Assembly (NCBI GenBank): GCA_902561585.1
Contig: CACEQK010000002.1
Span: forward strand, 1-64,000
Direction: 5' to 3'
Length of the DNA stretch: 64,000 bases
Origin: an uncultured Pelagibacteraceae bacterium
Lineage (GTDB): Bacteria > Pseudomonadota > Alphaproteobacteria > Pelagibacterales > Pelagibacteraceae
Of this stretch, positions 9,259-25,886 are shown one piece after another (the first letter of the stretch is position 1; each line of letters starts with the position of its first letter). Below the pieces are notes generated by a model, which saw only the letters and a program-made list of their open reading frames with translations, was not told the origin of the DNA and did no database searches. Position numbers and translations under genes: made by a program.

Positions 9259-10647
9259 ATGAAATATAGGGTAGAATTTGATAGCATTGGAAGAATAAAA
9301 GTTCCTGGTGATAAGTATTGGGGTGCATCTACAGAAAGATCAAATAAATATTTCAATATTGGAGATTTTTTAGTAAGGCCTTTAGTAATACATTCGATTG
9401 CAATCATAAAAAAAGCTGCAGCAATTGTTAATGCAAAAAATAAAGATCTAGATCCAAAAATTAGTAAATACATAATTAAAGCAGCAGAAGAAGTTATTAA
9501 AGGCAAACATGACTCTCATTTCCCATTAAAAGTTTGGCAAACTGGTTCTGGAACACAAACAAATATGAATGTAAATGAAGTAATTGCTAATAGAGCAATT
9601 CAAATGATGGGCGGTATATTAGGTTCGAAAAAACCAGTACACCCAAACGATCATGTTAACAAATCTCAATCTACTAATGATGTTTTTCCAACAGCAATGC
9701 ATATAGCTATAGCTCTAAAATCAAGGCAGAAGCTTTTACCCTCGCTTAAAATGCTTGAAAAAGAATTACATAAAAAATCAAAAGAATTTAAAAAAATTGT
9801 TAAAGTTGGCAGGACTCATTTACAAGATGCTACACCACTTACTTTGGGACAAGAGTTTTCGGGATATTATTCTCAATTGAAAAAATGCATACTTCGAATA
9901 GAAAATGCATTGAAAGAAATTTATTATTTGGCTCAAGGTGGTACAGCAGTAGGAACTGGATTAAACACTAGAAAGGGTTTTGATAAAAAAATAATTAAAG
10001 AGATTAGTAAAATAACTAAGATCCCATTTAAGCCTGCTACAAATAAATTTGCAGCTTTAGCGGCTCACGATGAAATTGTAAACTTTTCTGGCACTTTAAA
10101 TACTACGGCCGTATGTTTAATGAAAATTGCTAATGATATTAGATTTCTAGGTTCAGGGCCGAGAGCGGGATACGGAGAACTTATTCTTCCTTCAAATGAG
10201 CCAGGTTCTTCTATAATGCCAGGAAAAATAAATCCAACTCAATCAGAAGCAGTCACAATGGTTTGTGTAAAAGTAATTGGAAATCATAATGGTATTACAA
10301 TGGCAGGATCCCATGGTCACTTTGAATTAAATGTTTTTAAACCATTAATTATTCATAATATTTTGCAATCAATCGAAATTATGAGCGACTCCGCTAAAAC
10401 TTTTTCCATGTATTGCGTAAAAGGAATTAAACCTGATAAAAAAAGAATTAAAAATTTGTTAGATAATTCTTTAATGTTAGTCACAGCATTGGCACCAAAA
10501 ATTGGTTACGACAAAGCCGCTTTAATTGCAAAAACGGCCTATAAAAATGGCACTACTTTAAAACACGAAGTTATTAAAACTGGGCTTATAAAGGAAAATG
10601 AATACAATAAAATTATGAATCCTTTGAAAATGACAAAACCTAAATAA
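9259..10647 (+). CDS. fumC: Class II fumarate hydratase
   Basis: [13 protein letters not shown] signature; [16 protein letters not shown]. Start set at 9259 ([11 protein letters not shown]) rather than the ORF track's 9235. Confidence 0.95.
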   Translation: MKYRVEFDSIGRIKVPGDKYWGASTERSNKYFNIGDFLVRPLVIHSIAIIKKAAAIVNAKNKDLDPKISKYIIKAAEEVIKGKHDSHFPLKVWQTGSGTQTNMNVNEVIANRAIQMMGGILGSKKPVHPNDHVNKSQSTNDVFPTAMHIAIALKSRQKLLPSLKMLEKELHKKSKEFKKIVKVGRTHLQDATPLTLGQEFSGYYSQLKKCILRIENALKEIYYLAQGGTAVGTGLNTRKGFDKKIIKEISKITKIPFKPATNKFAALAAHDEIVNFSGTLNTTAVCLMKIANDIRFLGSGPRAGYGELILPSNEPGSSIMPGKINPTQSEAVTMVCVKVIGNHNGITMAGSHGHFELNVFKPLIIHNILQSIEIMSDSAKTFSMYCVKGIKPDKKRIKNLLDNSLMLVTALAPKIGYDKAALIAKTAYKNGTTLKHEVIKTGLIKENEYNKIMNPLKMTKPK

Positions 10648-12028
10648 TATCTAAAATATATTTTTTAATTTTTTTTGTTTCGAATATCTCTAAAAAACTT
10701 TTATTAAACAGAATAGTTTCAAAAGAATTCTTAAGGTATTTTAAATCTTCTTTTGGTATTTTTTTTTCATTTAAGGATATTCGGTAAAAATTAATTTTTT
10801 TACTTAGTATATTTAAACTTCCCTTTGCTTTTAATTTTAAGGTGCTATTACTACTTTTGATATTTATTGAAAATTTTTTTAGAAGTTTTTTTTTATCATT
10901 TGTAACTAATGAGCAATCAAAAAATAATAACGGATATTCCTCTAATATATTTAAATCACCTTCACATTTGAAAAGACTGTTATTAATCGAAAAATTTTTT
11001 TTATAATTTATTCTTCCATATGCTAAATCTATTTTTAAGCTTAAGTCATCAACCATATTGTTTGAAAAATTTTTAGATTTATAAATTATGGTATTTTTAC
11101 TATTAATCTTTTTAATGATATTCTTGTACTCCATTAATTTAGCTAAATTAATTTTTTTAAGTATTTCATTATCTAATTCCTCAAGTTCTAAATTTGTTTG
11201 AATATCTAAAAAAGGGGCAAAAGTAATTAAAGTTTCGTTATTAAATGAAATATTTTTATTTCTAAAATAAGAATTATAAATTTTTAGTTTTTCAATATCA
11301 TATTCATAATTAAATTTGAGATTTGCATTGAGAATTTTAGATTTTACAGCACCGTTTTTTGTTTTTTTGTCTAAATCAATATCAGTGCTAATTCCTGAAT
11401 TAGGCAGTTCAAATTTAATTGATTTAAGATTGTCTCCCAATTCTGTCTTGAACTTTTTTCCAAATACCTTTCCTTCAATAAAATTTTTTTTATAACCAAA
11501 ATTCGAAAAATGTATATTTTCAAATCTTACTATTGATTTAGAATCATCTACAATTTTTAAGTTTAAATTTTTAATGGATATTTTTTTCTTTTGTTTCAAT
11601 AATTGTTTAATAAAAATAGAGAAATTTGAAGTTTTAAGGCTACCAATATTTCCATTAAAAATAATTTTGTTAGCCTCAAGGTGACTAAAGTTATAAATAC
11701 TTAATATTTTTGGATAAATTGTAAGGTAGTTTACGTCTAAATTTGTGTTTGATTTTAAAAACTTTATTTGAACTTTTTTTAATTCCAAGCTGGGGAGAGG
11801 AAATGCTTTATATTTAATATTTTCGTACCCATTTATTTCGAATTCATAATTCTTTAAAAAGTAATTTTTTAAAAGATCTACCTTTTTTTCATAATTAAAA
11901 ATTATTGGAATAGTCATAAATAATGTAATTGATACAAAGAAAATTGCAAATAAATATCTTAAAAAAAAAATAAACTTAAAAAATCTTGAATACTTATTGT
12001 GAATATTTTTAAAAAATTTATTTAACAT
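10640..12028 (-). CDS. AsmA-like membrane-anchored protein
   Basis: 462 aa; one N-terminal TM, long beta-rich body, [18 protein letters not shown] resembling AsmA N-terminus. Confidence 0.5.
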   Translation of the reverse strand: MLNKFFKNIHNKYSRFFKFIFFLRYLFAIFFVSITLFMTIPIIFNYEKKVDLLKNYFLKNYEFEINGYENIKYKAFPLPSLELKKVQIKFLKSNTNLDVNYLTIYPKILSIYNFSHLEANKIIFNGNIGSLKTSNFSIFIKQLLKQKKKISIKNLNLKIVDDSKSIVRFENIHFSNFGYKKNFIEGKVFGKKFKTELGDNLKSIKFELPNSGISTDIDLDKKTKNGAVKSKILNANLKFNYEYDIEKLKIYNSYFRNKNISFNNETLITFAPFLDIQTNLELEELDNEILKKINLAKLMEYKNIIKKINSKNTIIYKSKNFSNNMVDDLSLKIDLAYGRINYKKNFSINNSLFKCEGDLNILEEYPLLFFDCSLVTNDKKKLLKKFSINIKSSNSTLKLKAKGSLNILSKKINFYRISLNEKKIPKEDLKYLKNSFETILFNKSFLEIFETKKIKKYILDII

Positions 12029-12072
12029 TTTTTTTATCTTTTCAACTAGTATATAAATGAAAATTCTTTCTT

Positions 12073-14105
12073 ATGAATAACATAGATAACTTAATAAAAA
12101 ACCTTAACAAAGAACAAAAAGAAGCAGTTCTAAGTACTGAGGGCCCCAACCTAATCGTTGCAGGAGCTGGTTCAGGGAAAACAAGAGTTTTAACAACAAG
12201 ACTTGTTCATATAATAAATGAAAAAAAAGCATGGCCTAACCAAGTTTTGTGTGTGACGTTTACCAATAAAGCTGCGAAAGAAATGCAAAATAGGGTTATG
12301 CAATATGTAAAAGGTAATTCTAATGCAGTTCCTTGGTTAGGAACGTTTCACTCGATTAGTGTAAAATTTCTAAGAAGGCATGCTGAAGCCTTAGATTACA
12401 AAAGTAATTTTACAATTCTTGATACTGATGATCAAAAAAAACTAATCCGAAATATTGTTAAAGGTGAAGATTTAGATGCAAAAAAATTTTCTCCACAATT
12501 AATTATGTATCACATTGATCAATGGAAAAATAAAGGTTTGTTACCAAAAGATGTAAAAATTGAAAAAACAGGCGCAATTCTTAAATCAATATTAAAAGTA
12601 TACAAAATTTACCAAGACAAAACTAAAGATTTAAATGCTTTTGATTTTGGTGATCTAATTTTGTTCTGCGTAAAACTTTTTGAGGAACATAGAGATATAA
12701 GAGAAATATATCAAAAAAATTTTAAATATATATTAGTTGATGAGTTTCAAGACACAAATTTTATTCAAAATAAATGGTTAAATCTTCTTGTAAATGAAAA
12801 TGAGAATATTTGTTGTGTTGGTGACGATGATCAATCAATTTATAGTTGGAGAGGTGCAGAAATAAAAAATTTTCTCACTTTTGATCAAATTTATAAAAAT
12901 TGTAAAGTATTTAAATTGGAACAAAACTATCGATCTACAAAAAATATTTTAGACACTGCATCAAACTTAATTTCGAATAACTTAAACAGAGTAGGAAAAA
13001 AATTATGGTCTTCAGCTAATCAAGGAGAACTTGTAAAATTGAATTGTTACAGAACTGGCAAAGAAGAGGCACAAGGAATAAGTGATATCATAGAAAAAAA
13101 ACTTAAAAAAAAATATTCTTTAAATGATGTGTCTATTTTAGTTAGAGCTATCTATCAAACTCGGGAGTTTGAAGAAAGATTTCTTCAGGTTGGAATAGGT
13201 TATCGTGTCTTGGGTGGAATAAAATTTTATGAAAGAGCTGAAATTAAAGATGCAGTGTCTTATCTTAGAATTATTAATCAAAAATTTGATGATTTGGCTT
13301 TAGAAAGAGTAATAGGAGTTCCTAAAAGAGGGATAGGTGAAAGTACATTGAACCAAATTTATACTTTTGGCAAATCAAATAAATTATGCCTTGAGGACTC
13401 AATTATTAAGCTAATAGAAAAAGGTGATTTAAAACCGAAGATAAAAACTGCCCTTAGCCAATTAATTAATATTATACATAAATGGCGAAACGATACATCT
13501 AAAATGAAACATTTTGATTTATTGAAGTTAGTATTAGATGAGTCTGGTTACTCCTCAATGTTAAAAAACAAGAAAGATTTAGAAAATGAAAATAGATTAG
13601 AAAACCTAAAAGAGTTATTAAGAGCGATGCAAGATTACGATAACTTGCAAAGTTTTTTAGAACATGTGGCATTAGCTACCTCAATAGATCAAGAATGGGA
13701 AGGAGCAAAAATAAATTTAATGACTATGCACGCTGCTAAAGGTTTGGAGTTTGATGTTGTATTTCTACCAGGTTGGGAGGAAGGTTTGTTTCCGCATCAA
13801 AAATCTCTTGAAGAAAAAGGAGATTTCGCTTTAGAGGAAGAGAGGCGACTTGCTTATGTAGGTATTACTAGAGCTAAAAAAGAAGCATATTTATCATTTG
13901 CAATGAAAAGAGCTTACCATGGTGACTGGATGGATGCGCTACCATCAAGGTTTATTAATGAAATACCTGACGAAAGTGTGGAGAAAAATGAGATAGACTT
14001 TAATGATGGCGATGAATTTGAATTTAACCAAGATAATTCTATAGAATTTAATGACGAATACAGAAGTCCTGGATGGGATCGATATAAAAAAAATAAAATT
14101 TTAAA

Positions 14106-14118
<13 letters not shown>
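12073..14118 (+). CDS. uvrD: UvrD/PcrA-family SF1 DNA helicase
   Basis: 681 aa; AGAGSGKTRVLTTR, DEFQDTN, GDDDQSIYSWRGA, TMHAAKGLEFDVVFLPGWEEGLFPH. Confidence 0.95.
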
Positions 14119-18682
<4,564 letters not shown>

Positions 18683-18731
18683 AACTAAATTAATAACAGA
18701 TTAATAAAAAATTAATATGTTAAATTTATGT

Positions 18732-19658
18732 CTATGCGTTTACAGCAAGTTTACTAATTTGATCTGAATCTTGTTTATTAGAAATGGCTATGTTGTTCAA
18801 TTCTATAAAATCTATCGAAGGTTTATTCTTAAATAATTTTTTTAAAAACATATTACTTAATTCATGTCCACCTTGATGACATTTAATTTTACCGATAAGT
18901 CTATATCCTGATAGTAAAAAATCACCTATTAAGTCCAAAATTTTGTGATTAACAAACTCTTTTTTATTTCTTAAACCACCCTCATTTATAACTTTATCGT
19001 TATCAACCACAATTGCGTTTTCTAAAGATCCACCTTTTGCTAAACCATTTTTTTTTATTTTTTCTATATCATCGTATAAACAAAATGTTCTTGAATCTGA
19101 TATATCTTTTATATTATCAGTCAAAAGATTAAATTTGTTTCTTTGTTTACCAATTACTTTATTTTCATAATTTAATTGAAAGTCTACCTCAAAAGAAGAA
19201 TGAGCTGGCTCTATAGAGATTTTTCTATTTCCATCAATTAATTCGACTCTATCTATAACTTTAAGATACTTTCTTTTTTTTGAAAGGTTTATTAACTCTA
19301 CTTTATTTAAAATATCTATAAAATTTTTAGCTGAACCATCCATAATTGGAACTTCTTCGTTGTCAATTTCAATAATAACATTATCAATTCCAGTAATATA
19401 AAGAGCAGCAAGTAAATGTTCTACGGTCGATACTTTGACACCATGGCTATTCTCTAGAGTGGTACATAGTTTTGTTGATGTAACGTTTTTAAAATTTGCT
19501 TTAATAAAATTATTAATTTTAATATCTACTCTTTTAAAAACTATGCCACTGTCTTCATTTCCTGGTAAAAGAGTTAACTTACATTTTTTCCCAGTATGAA
19601 GTCCTACGCCTTCAAAAGTAACTTTTGTACTTAGGGTTTTTTGATATATATCGTACAT
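18732..19658 (-). CDS. lpxC: UDP-3-O-acyl-GlcNAc deacetylase
   Basis: KTLSTKVTFEGVGLHTGKKCKLTL; TVEHLLAALYITGIDN; NHKILDLIGDFLLSG. Start at internal Met (19658); the ORF track's 19802 start overextends into ftsA. Confidence 0.94.
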   Translation of the reverse strand: MYDIYQKTLSTKVTFEGVGLHTGKKCKLTLLPGNEDSGIVFKRVDIKINNFIKANFKNVTSTKLCTTLENSHGVKVSTVEHLLAALYITGIDNVIIEIDNEEVPIMDGSAKNFIDILNKVELINLSKKRKYLKVIDRVELIDGNRKISIEPAHSSFEVDFQLNYENKVIGKQRNKFNLLTDNIKDISDSRTFCLYDDIEKIKKNGLAKGGSLENAIVVDNDKVINEGGLRNKKEFVNHKILDLIGDFLLSGYRLIGKIKCHQGGHELSNMFLKKLFKNKPSIDFIELNNIAISNKQDSDQISKLAVNA

Positions 19659-19723
19659 CTGATTTGTTATACTTGAGAGATTATCTAAAATTAAAACAAC
19701 AAATGTTTCTAAAAATAACGACG

Positions 19724-20917
19724 TTAATGAAATATTTCTTGAAAAATTCGGGTTAAAAAGGTTTTTTTTGATTTTGTGACAGGAATCGCCTCTTTTTTCC
19801 AACCAAATTGAGCAATATTGTCTGCTTTATTTATAATTTGCTCAATCTCTGGCTTTTTCACTATTTTTAACTCATATTTTTTATTAAAGGCAAAACTTTT
19901 TTCATAAGCATGGTTAAAACAGGTAAAATGCTGTTGATCATTTATTTCTAAAAAAATTACATCAGTTTGCTCTAAAAGTTTTTTTAAATTTATGTTTCTG
20001 AAGTAAAATTTATCAGATAATTCATCAATTCTTGCTTCAGCAATTTTTGCGATTAAGCTTTTTTTTATTTTTCTATATTTTTGGCTATTGAAGTATTTTT
20101 CTTCTAATAACTCTTTATCTGAAATTTTACATATATTTTTGTTTTCTGAAATTATATTTTTTACTAAATTATTTTCTAAAAATGTGATTTTACAAATATC
20201 ATTTACTATTATTTCTGTTCCAAAATTAAATTTTTGCTCAAATTTAATTGCATTATTTTCGACATAAAATATTTTCGAATTATTTTTTTCAATTTGAGTG
20301 TAAAAAAAAGTATCAATTTTTTGATTAGTTTCGTTAACCAAAGATCCTTTTACAAAGCTCTCTAGTAAAATTTTTTTAATTTTTAGATTACATTGTTTAA
20401 AAATATTTTCTAAATTTTTATAATCATTTTTATTAATCAAATTGAATGCTAACTCATGAGAGTAAAAATCACCAAATAAACCTATAGGTAAGTTATCTAA
20501 TTTTTTTTTATCTAAACAATATCTTGAGTTAAAAATATGTATAATTTTTTTATTTTCTTCAAATTCTTCAACATATGATTTTAACAAATTTAAAATATAA
20601 GTAATATTTTCTTTAGAAATTTGTGTTCCATTAAGTCTTTTAAAACCAGATAAGTTTAAAAAGGAAGTTTCGAGATTATCTAAAATTAAGATTATTTCTT
20701 TAAAAGTATAATTTACTTTTTGTTCTATAAGTAAAATATTTCTTTTTATGAGATTAGTAACCTTGTTTAGATCTAAAATTTTATTTTCTTTGATACCATC
20801 GATTGGTGAAATTAATTTTTCTAAAATTTCAAAACTATTTGGTTCATCGGATCGTCCTATAATTATAGATATTTTCTCGTTGTCAATACTTATAAAGAGC
20901 TTAGGTAAATTATTCAT
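19724..20917 (-). CDS. ftsA: Highly divergent FtsA-like cell division protein
   Basis: 397 aa, position ftsQ-X-lpxC; C-terminal amphipathic helix KKTFLTRIFQEIFH; recognisable mainly by synteny and C-terminus. Confidence 0.7.
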   Translation of the reverse strand: MNNLPKLFISIDNEKISIIIGRSDEPNSFEILEKLISPIDGIKENKILDLNKVTNLIKRNILLIEQKVNYTFKEIILILDNLETSFLNLSGFKRLNGTQISKENITYILNLLKSYVEEFEENKKIIHIFNSRYCLDKKKLDNLPIGLFGDFYSHELAFNLINKNDYKNLENIFKQCNLKIKKILLESFVKGSLVNETNQKIDTFFYTQIEKNNSKIFYVENNAIKFEQKFNFGTEIIVNDICKITFLENNLVKNIISENKNICKISDKELLEEKYFNSQKYRKIKKSLIAKIAEARIDELSDKFYFRNINLKKLLEQTDVIFLEINDQQHFTCFNHAYEKSFAFNKKYELKIVKKPEIEQIINKADNIAQFGWKKEAIPVTKSKKTFLTRIFQEIFH

Positions 20918-20921
20918 TAAT

Positions 20922-21581
20922 TTATTTTAAAATTAACTGATTACCCAATCTATAATCAAAAATTTTATATTTTTCAAAATTAGTTTTATTTTTAATTTTC
21001 ATAAAATTAATCAAACTTTCAACATAATTTTTTTCTGGTAATTTTATAATTTTCTTATCCATCATTTTAATATCCCATCGATTTAGATTTAAAAGTCGAT
21101 AGTTAAGAATAAGTTCAACAGGAAAATTAATTTTAATTAAGTTTATAAATAATTTTTTAAAACTTTTTTGCTCACCTATTACAACCGGTAAATTTTTATA
21201 TTCCAAGATTTTATTGTATTCAATTAAATCAATTTTTTTATCTAAATAAAATTTTTTTTGGTTTTTATCTATTAAAATTGCTATAGGTTCTTTTTCAAAA
21301 ACTTTTATCACTAATTTATTCGGAAAGATTTTTTTTATTTCAACTTTTTTTATAAAACTTTTCTGATCTATATTGTTTTTTAATTCATAAGAATTCAAAA
21401 AAATAATATTTTTGTTGTATAAAAAAGAAAAAATTTGAATTAATTCTTGTTCTTTCAAAATATTGTTATTTTCTATCTTTATTTCTTTAATTTCAAATTT
21501 ATTAAATGTGAATTTATTTTGGGAAATAATAGTTGTAAATAAAATCAATAATGCAATTCCTAAAATAGGTTTATTTTTCAT
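20922..21581 (-). CDS. ftsQ: Cell division protein FtsQ
   Basis: 219 aa; N-terminal TM, POTRA-like region (FEIKEIKIENNNILKEQELIQIF), position after ddl. Confidence 0.82.
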   Translation of the reverse strand: MKNKPILGIALLILFTTIISQNKFTFNKFEIKEIKIENNNILKEQELIQIFSFLYNKNIIFLNSYELKNNIDQKSFIKKVEIKKIFPNKLVIKVFEKEPIAILIDKNQKKFYLDKKIDLIEYNKILEYKNLPVVIGEQKSFKKLFINLIKINFPVELILNYRLLNLNRWDIKMMDKKIIKLPEKNYVESLINFMKIKNKTNFEKYKIFDYRLGNQLILK

Positions 21582-22513
21582 TTATTGATACTTGCATCCA
21601 TCAAAATTTTTTCAACTAATTGTTCAAAACTAATACCTTCATAATTTGCTATTTCAGGTACTAAAGAAAGGCTTGTCATACCTGGTTGGGTATTAATTTC
21701 TAATAAATAAAAATTACCTTTATAGAATTTAAAATCTGCTCTTGTAACTCCTCTACATTTAAAAGCATCATGTGTTTTTTTGGCAATATTTAAAACTTCT
21801 AAATACTTTAACTTAGATAATCTTGCAGGCATAATATGTTTTGTTTTTGCAGATTTAGTATATTTTGCTTTATAATCATAAAATTGACGCTTAGGTATAA
21901 GTTCAATAGCGCCGAGTGGCTTTCCATTAATAATAGCTACCTGAATTTCTTGTCCTGGAATATATTGTTCTATCATTACTCGACCATATTTTTTCACTAA
22001 CTTCTTCATTGAACTTAATAAATTTTTTTTATTTTTACATAACTGTACGCCTAAGCTTGATCCCTCATTTATTGGTTTAATAATAACTGGATAAATAATT
22101 CTTTTTAATTTTAACTTTTTATCTACCGATGAAATCTTATAATTTTTAGCTATTGAAAAATATTTTGGTGTTTTGATTTTATGTTTTAAAAAAATTTTTT
22201 TAGAAATTAATTTATCCATTGCATTAAATGAACTTATTACTCCAGAATGAGTGTAGGGAATTTTAAGATATTCAAAGTAACTTTGAGCAATACCATCTTC
22301 GCCATCCTTACCATGTAAAGCATTAAAAATAGCGTCAGTTTTACTTTTATTTATTAAGTTTAAATTTTTTTTTTGGGGGTCAAAGGAAGATACTTTGAAA
22401 TTAATTTTTTTAAGTGCTTTAATACAAGCCTTGCCACTTTCCAAACTAACAGCTCTTTCACCTGAAGTGCCGCCTAAAACTACTAGAATATTTTTAAATT
22501 TTTTTTTATTCAC
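21578..22513 (-). CDS. ddl: D-alanine--D-alanine ligase
   Basis: LVVLGGTSGERAVSLESGKA; HGKDGEDG; EINTQPGMTSLSLVP. Confidence 0.95.
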   Translation of the reverse strand: MNKKKFKNILVVLGGTSGERAVSLESGKACIKALKKINFKVSSFDPQKKNLNLINKSKTDAIFNALHGKDGEDGIAQSYFEYLKIPYTHSGVISSFNAMDKLISKKIFLKHKIKTPKYFSIAKNYKISSVDKKLKLKRIIYPVIIKPINEGSSLGVQLCKNKKNLLSSMKKLVKKYGRVMIEQYIPGQEIQVAIINGKPLGAIELIPKRQFYDYKAKYTKSAKTKHIMPARLSKLKYLEVLNIAKKTHDAFKCRGVTRADFKFYKGNFYLLEINTQPGMTSLSLVPEIANYEGISFEQLVEKILMDASINK

Positions 22514-23411
22514 CTACTATCTTTATCTCTAGTTCTAAATCAATTTTAGTTTTTTCATAAACTTTACTTTTTACTTTTTTAATTAAGTTTTCAATATCTG
22601 ATGATTTTGCGTTTCCCTTATTTATAAAAAAATTACAATGTTTTTTTGAGATAACAGCATCTCCTACTTCATAATTTTCACATCCAGACTCTTTAATTAA
22701 CATCCAAGCTTTTTTTTCTTTGCTTATATTTTTGAATGTACTTCCACAAGTTTTGATTTGACTAGGCTGTGACAATTTTTTTCTCTGTACTAAATCACTT
22801 TGTTTTTTTTCAATTTTTTCTTTTTTATCTAAAGATCCTTTTAGTTTAGCCGAAATAATAATTAAATCTTCAGATAAATTATTACCCCTGTATACAAAAT
22901 TTATATCTTCTTTTTTAATTTCAATTTCTTTACATTTTTTCTTATCTATTACTCGGATTGATATTAATATTTGAGAAATATCCTGATTGTAGCACCCGCT
23001 ATTCATGATAATTGCACCTCCTATAGAACCAGGAATACATGATAAAAATTCTAGGTTTGTAAGATTATTTTCTTTTGCGAAATCTGACACTTTACGATCT
23101 AATGTACCGGCACCAACTTCAATAATGTCTTTTCCAATTAATCTTGTGAATGAAAAATTTTTACCAAGCTTTATAACAGCTCCTTTAACTCCATTGTCTC
23201 TGAACAAAGTATTTGATCCTGCACCTAGGAATGTAGTTTTAATTTCATTTTTTTTTGCTTCTTTAAAAAATTCCAATAATTCTGTTTTATCTTTTGGTTT
23301 AAAAAAGAATTCAGCGTTTCCTCCTAAATTAAACCAGCTATAATTGGATAGTTTAACTTTTTGACTTAAACTCTCGCCAAACCTCTTGGTAAAATCAATC
23401 AAATTACTCAT
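22506..23411 (-). CDS. murB: UDP-N-acetylenolpyruvoylglucosamine reductase
   Basis: NYSWFNLGGNAEFFFKP; GAGSNTLFRD; GSIGGAIIMNSGCY. Confidence 0.95.
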   Translation of the reverse strand: MSNLIDFTKRFGESLSQKVKLSNYSWFNLGGNAEFFFKPKDKTELLEFFKEAKKNEIKTTFLGAGSNTLFRDNGVKGAVIKLGKNFSFTRLIGKDIIEVGAGTLDRKVSDFAKENNLTNLEFLSCIPGSIGGAIIMNSGCYNQDISQILISIRVIDKKKCKEIEIKKEDINFVYRGNNLSEDLIIISAKLKGSLDKKEKIEKKQSDLVQRKKLSQPSQIKTCGSTFKNISKEKKAWMLIKESGCENYEVGDAVISKKHCNFFINKGNAKSSDIENLIKKVKSKVYEKTKIDLELEIKIVGE

Positions 23412-24805
23412 AAAGAAATTTTAAGTCCGTAAATCCATTTAGAAATTAGTCCTGCACCCATTCCAATAATTATTTCATTGCTAATTAAGTTCTTTTTAAA
23501 AAAATTACGAAGTTCTATTTCATTTTTGACCATTACTACTTGAGTCGAGGAATTTTTAGCGATTAAAGAAGAAAACTTATTAATATCAAATTTTGGATCT
23601 CTTTTTTCGCCAGCAGCATATAAAGGGCAAACGACTACTAAATCAGATTTTTTGAAACACTTCGAAAACTCATTTTTTAATGAGATAACTCTGGAGTATC
23701 TGTGGGGTTCAAATACGCTTATTATCTTTCTCTTTTGATTTACATTTCTTACTCCGTCTAGTATTGAGCTTATTTCTGTAGGATGATGAGCATAATCATC
23801 GTAAAAATCATTTTTATTCTTTGAAAATACTTTAGTCATTCTTCTTTGGACGCCAGAAAAATTTTTAAGCGATTTTTTTATTGTATTTTGGTTTACACCT
23901 AAATTTAAACAAACTATTAATGCTGCTGCAGCATTCAATACATTATGTTTTCCTAATAACTTAACATTTATATTTTTTATTGTTTTTAAACTTTTGCTCT
24001 TATCTTTGAAACTTAAATCAAATTTTGTACTTTCGTAGTGATATTTAATTTTTGACACTTTGAAATTTGCTTGGTTATTTTCTCCATAGGTCACTATATT
24101 TTTATTTTTTACTTTTTTTAAAATCTTTTTAATATTATTATTGTCGGCGCAAATAACAGATTTACCTGTTGGTGGTGTTTTATTGATAAACTCTATAAAA
24201 GATTTTTCCAGATTAGAATAATTTTTATAATAATCTAAGTGTTCATAATCAATATTTGTAACAATTGAATAGTTTATAGGTAACTTTAAAAAACTCCCAT
24301 CAGACTCATCGGCTTCAAGGATTGCCCAATCTCCTTTCCCAAGTTTTGCGTTACTTTTAAAAGAATTAATTACTCCGCCATTAATGATTGTGGGGTCTAA
24401 TTTTTGATCACTTAATATTTTTGAAACTAAAGATGTTGTAGTGGTTTTTCCATGAGAGCCAGTAATAATTATATTTTTTTTTAATGAAACTGCATCTGCT
24501 AAAACTTCAACTCTGTTATAGACTGGAATTTTATTTTTTTTAGCAAATTTAATTTCGATATTATTATTTTTTATCGCAGTAGATTTGACAATTATAGTCG
24601 CTCCTCTTAGATTTTTAGTTGAATGACCTATAAAAGTCTTTATCCCATTTTTAATACAGGAAATTATATTTTTATTTTTAGCTTGATCACTTCCTTGAAC
24701 TTTAAAACCCATATTTTTCATTATTTGAGCGAGCCCACTCATGCCGATACCGCCGATACCTATAAAATGAATTATATCTTTTTGGCCTAAATTAATTTTT
24801 TTCAT
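23408..24805 (-). CDS. murC: UDP-N-acetylmuramate--L-alanine ligase
   Basis: HFIGIGGIGMSGLAQI; ITGSHGKTTTTSL; DDYAHHPTEI. Confidence 0.96.
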   Translation of the reverse strand: MKKINLGQKDIIHFIGIGGIGMSGLAQIMKNMGFKVQGSDQAKNKNIISCIKNGIKTFIGHSTKNLRGATIIVKSTAIKNNNIEIKFAKKNKIPVYNRVEVLADAVSLKKNIIITGSHGKTTTTSLVSKILSDQKLDPTIINGGVINSFKSNAKLGKGDWAILEADESDGSFLKLPINYSIVTNIDYEHLDYYKNYSNLEKSFIEFINKTPPTGKSVICADNNNIKKILKKVKNKNIVTYGENNQANFKVSKIKYHYESTKFDLSFKDKSKSLKTIKNINVKLLGKHNVLNAAAALIVCLNLGVNQNTIKKSLKNFSGVQRRMTKVFSKNKNDFYDDYAHHPTEISSILDGVRNVNQKRKIISVFEPHRYSRVISLKNEFSKCFKKSDLVVVCPLYAAGEKRDPKFDINKFSSLIAKNSSTQVVMVKNEIELRNFFKKNLISNEIIIGMGAGLISKWIYGLKISL

Positions 24806-25886
24806 TAATAATTTTTTCTATATTAAAATTTAATTTATTGAAAACATCTTTGTCAGAATATTGTTTTTGATTTAATATAATACTATTAAACTTTGTATTA
24901 TCTTTAAAATTAGAGGAAATAAGCTTATATAAATCCTCAGAAATATTTTTTTCTTCTAAAAGAAAACACATTCCTTTTTTTTCGTAAAATTTTGCATTTA
25001 TGTATTGATGGTTTTCAGCTGAGGATGGTAGCGGAATAGCGATTAATGGAATTTTAACATTAATTAATTCTCCTAAAGCCGAAGCTCCAGATCTTGTAAT
25101 TACGAGATTTGATTTACTATAATAATCAGAAATTTTATTTGTAAAATTAAATATTTCAAATTTTATATTTTGATTTTTATAAAATTGAGATAACTCATCT
25201 TCCTGATTTGTTTGACACTGCTGATAAACCATAAGAGGTATTCCGCTTTCTTTTAAGTCTTTAAAAACTTGAGGTAACTTTTCTGCAAAAATTTTTGCCC
25301 CCTGGCTGCCTCCAAGAACTAGAATATTAATAATATCAAATTTATTTTTCAAATCATCATGATTATTAAATTCAATTATTTCCTCTCTAATTATATTGCC
25401 AACTACAATTACTTTTTTTTTATTTTTTTCTTTAATTCCCGCAAGATCTTTGTACGAAACAAAAATCTTTTCAGCAAAATTTAGTAAATATTTATTAGCT
25501 TTTCCAATAATTAAGTTATTTTCATAAATGGTAAATTTTATTCTTAAAATTGTTGCTGCAATACAAACAGGAAATGAAGAGTATCCACCCATCCCTATAA
25601 TTATATTAGGTCTATTTAAAGAAAGTAAAAAAAGGGACTTCACTGTTGAGTAGCAAATCAACAATGCAGAATATATTAATCTAAAGATGTTTTTTTTTAC
25701 TAACGGAGATGAAGTTATTTTTTTTAAATTTATCTCATTTATATCACTCAGGTATTTTAAACCTCTTTTGTCAGTAGTAAGTATAATATCATAATTTTTT
25801 TTAATTAAATTTTTTGCTAAACTTAACGCAGGAAAAATATGTCCACCGGTACCTCCTGTTGCAATCAATATTTTTTTTTTAGTCAT
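24792..25886 (-). CDS. murG: Lipid II synthase glycosyltransferase MurG
   Basis: IATGGTGGHIFPALSLA; GMGGYSSFPV; LGGSQGAK; TRSGASALGEL. Confidence 0.96.
   Translation of the reverse strand: MTKKKILIATGGTGGHIFPALSLAKNLIKKNYDIILTTDKRGLKYLSDINEINLKKITSSPLVKKNIFRLIYSALLICYSTVKSLFLLSLNRPNIIIGMGGYSSFPVCIAATILRIKFTIYENNLIIGKANKYLLNFAEKIFVSYKDLAGIKEKNKKKVIVVGNIIREEIIEFNNHDDLKNKFDIINILVLGGSQGAKIFAEKLPQVFKDLKESGIPLMVYQQCQTNQEDELSQFYKNQNIKFEIFNFTNKISDYYSKSNLVITRSGASALGELINVKIPLIAIPLPSSAENHQYINAKFYEKKGMCFLLEEKNISEDLYKLISSNFKDNTKFNSIILNQKQYSDKDVFNKLNFNIEKIINEKN

Noticed and set aside
9240-9506. 88-aa minus-strand ORF
   Set aside because: Antisense to the fumC 5' region; fumC is unambiguous.
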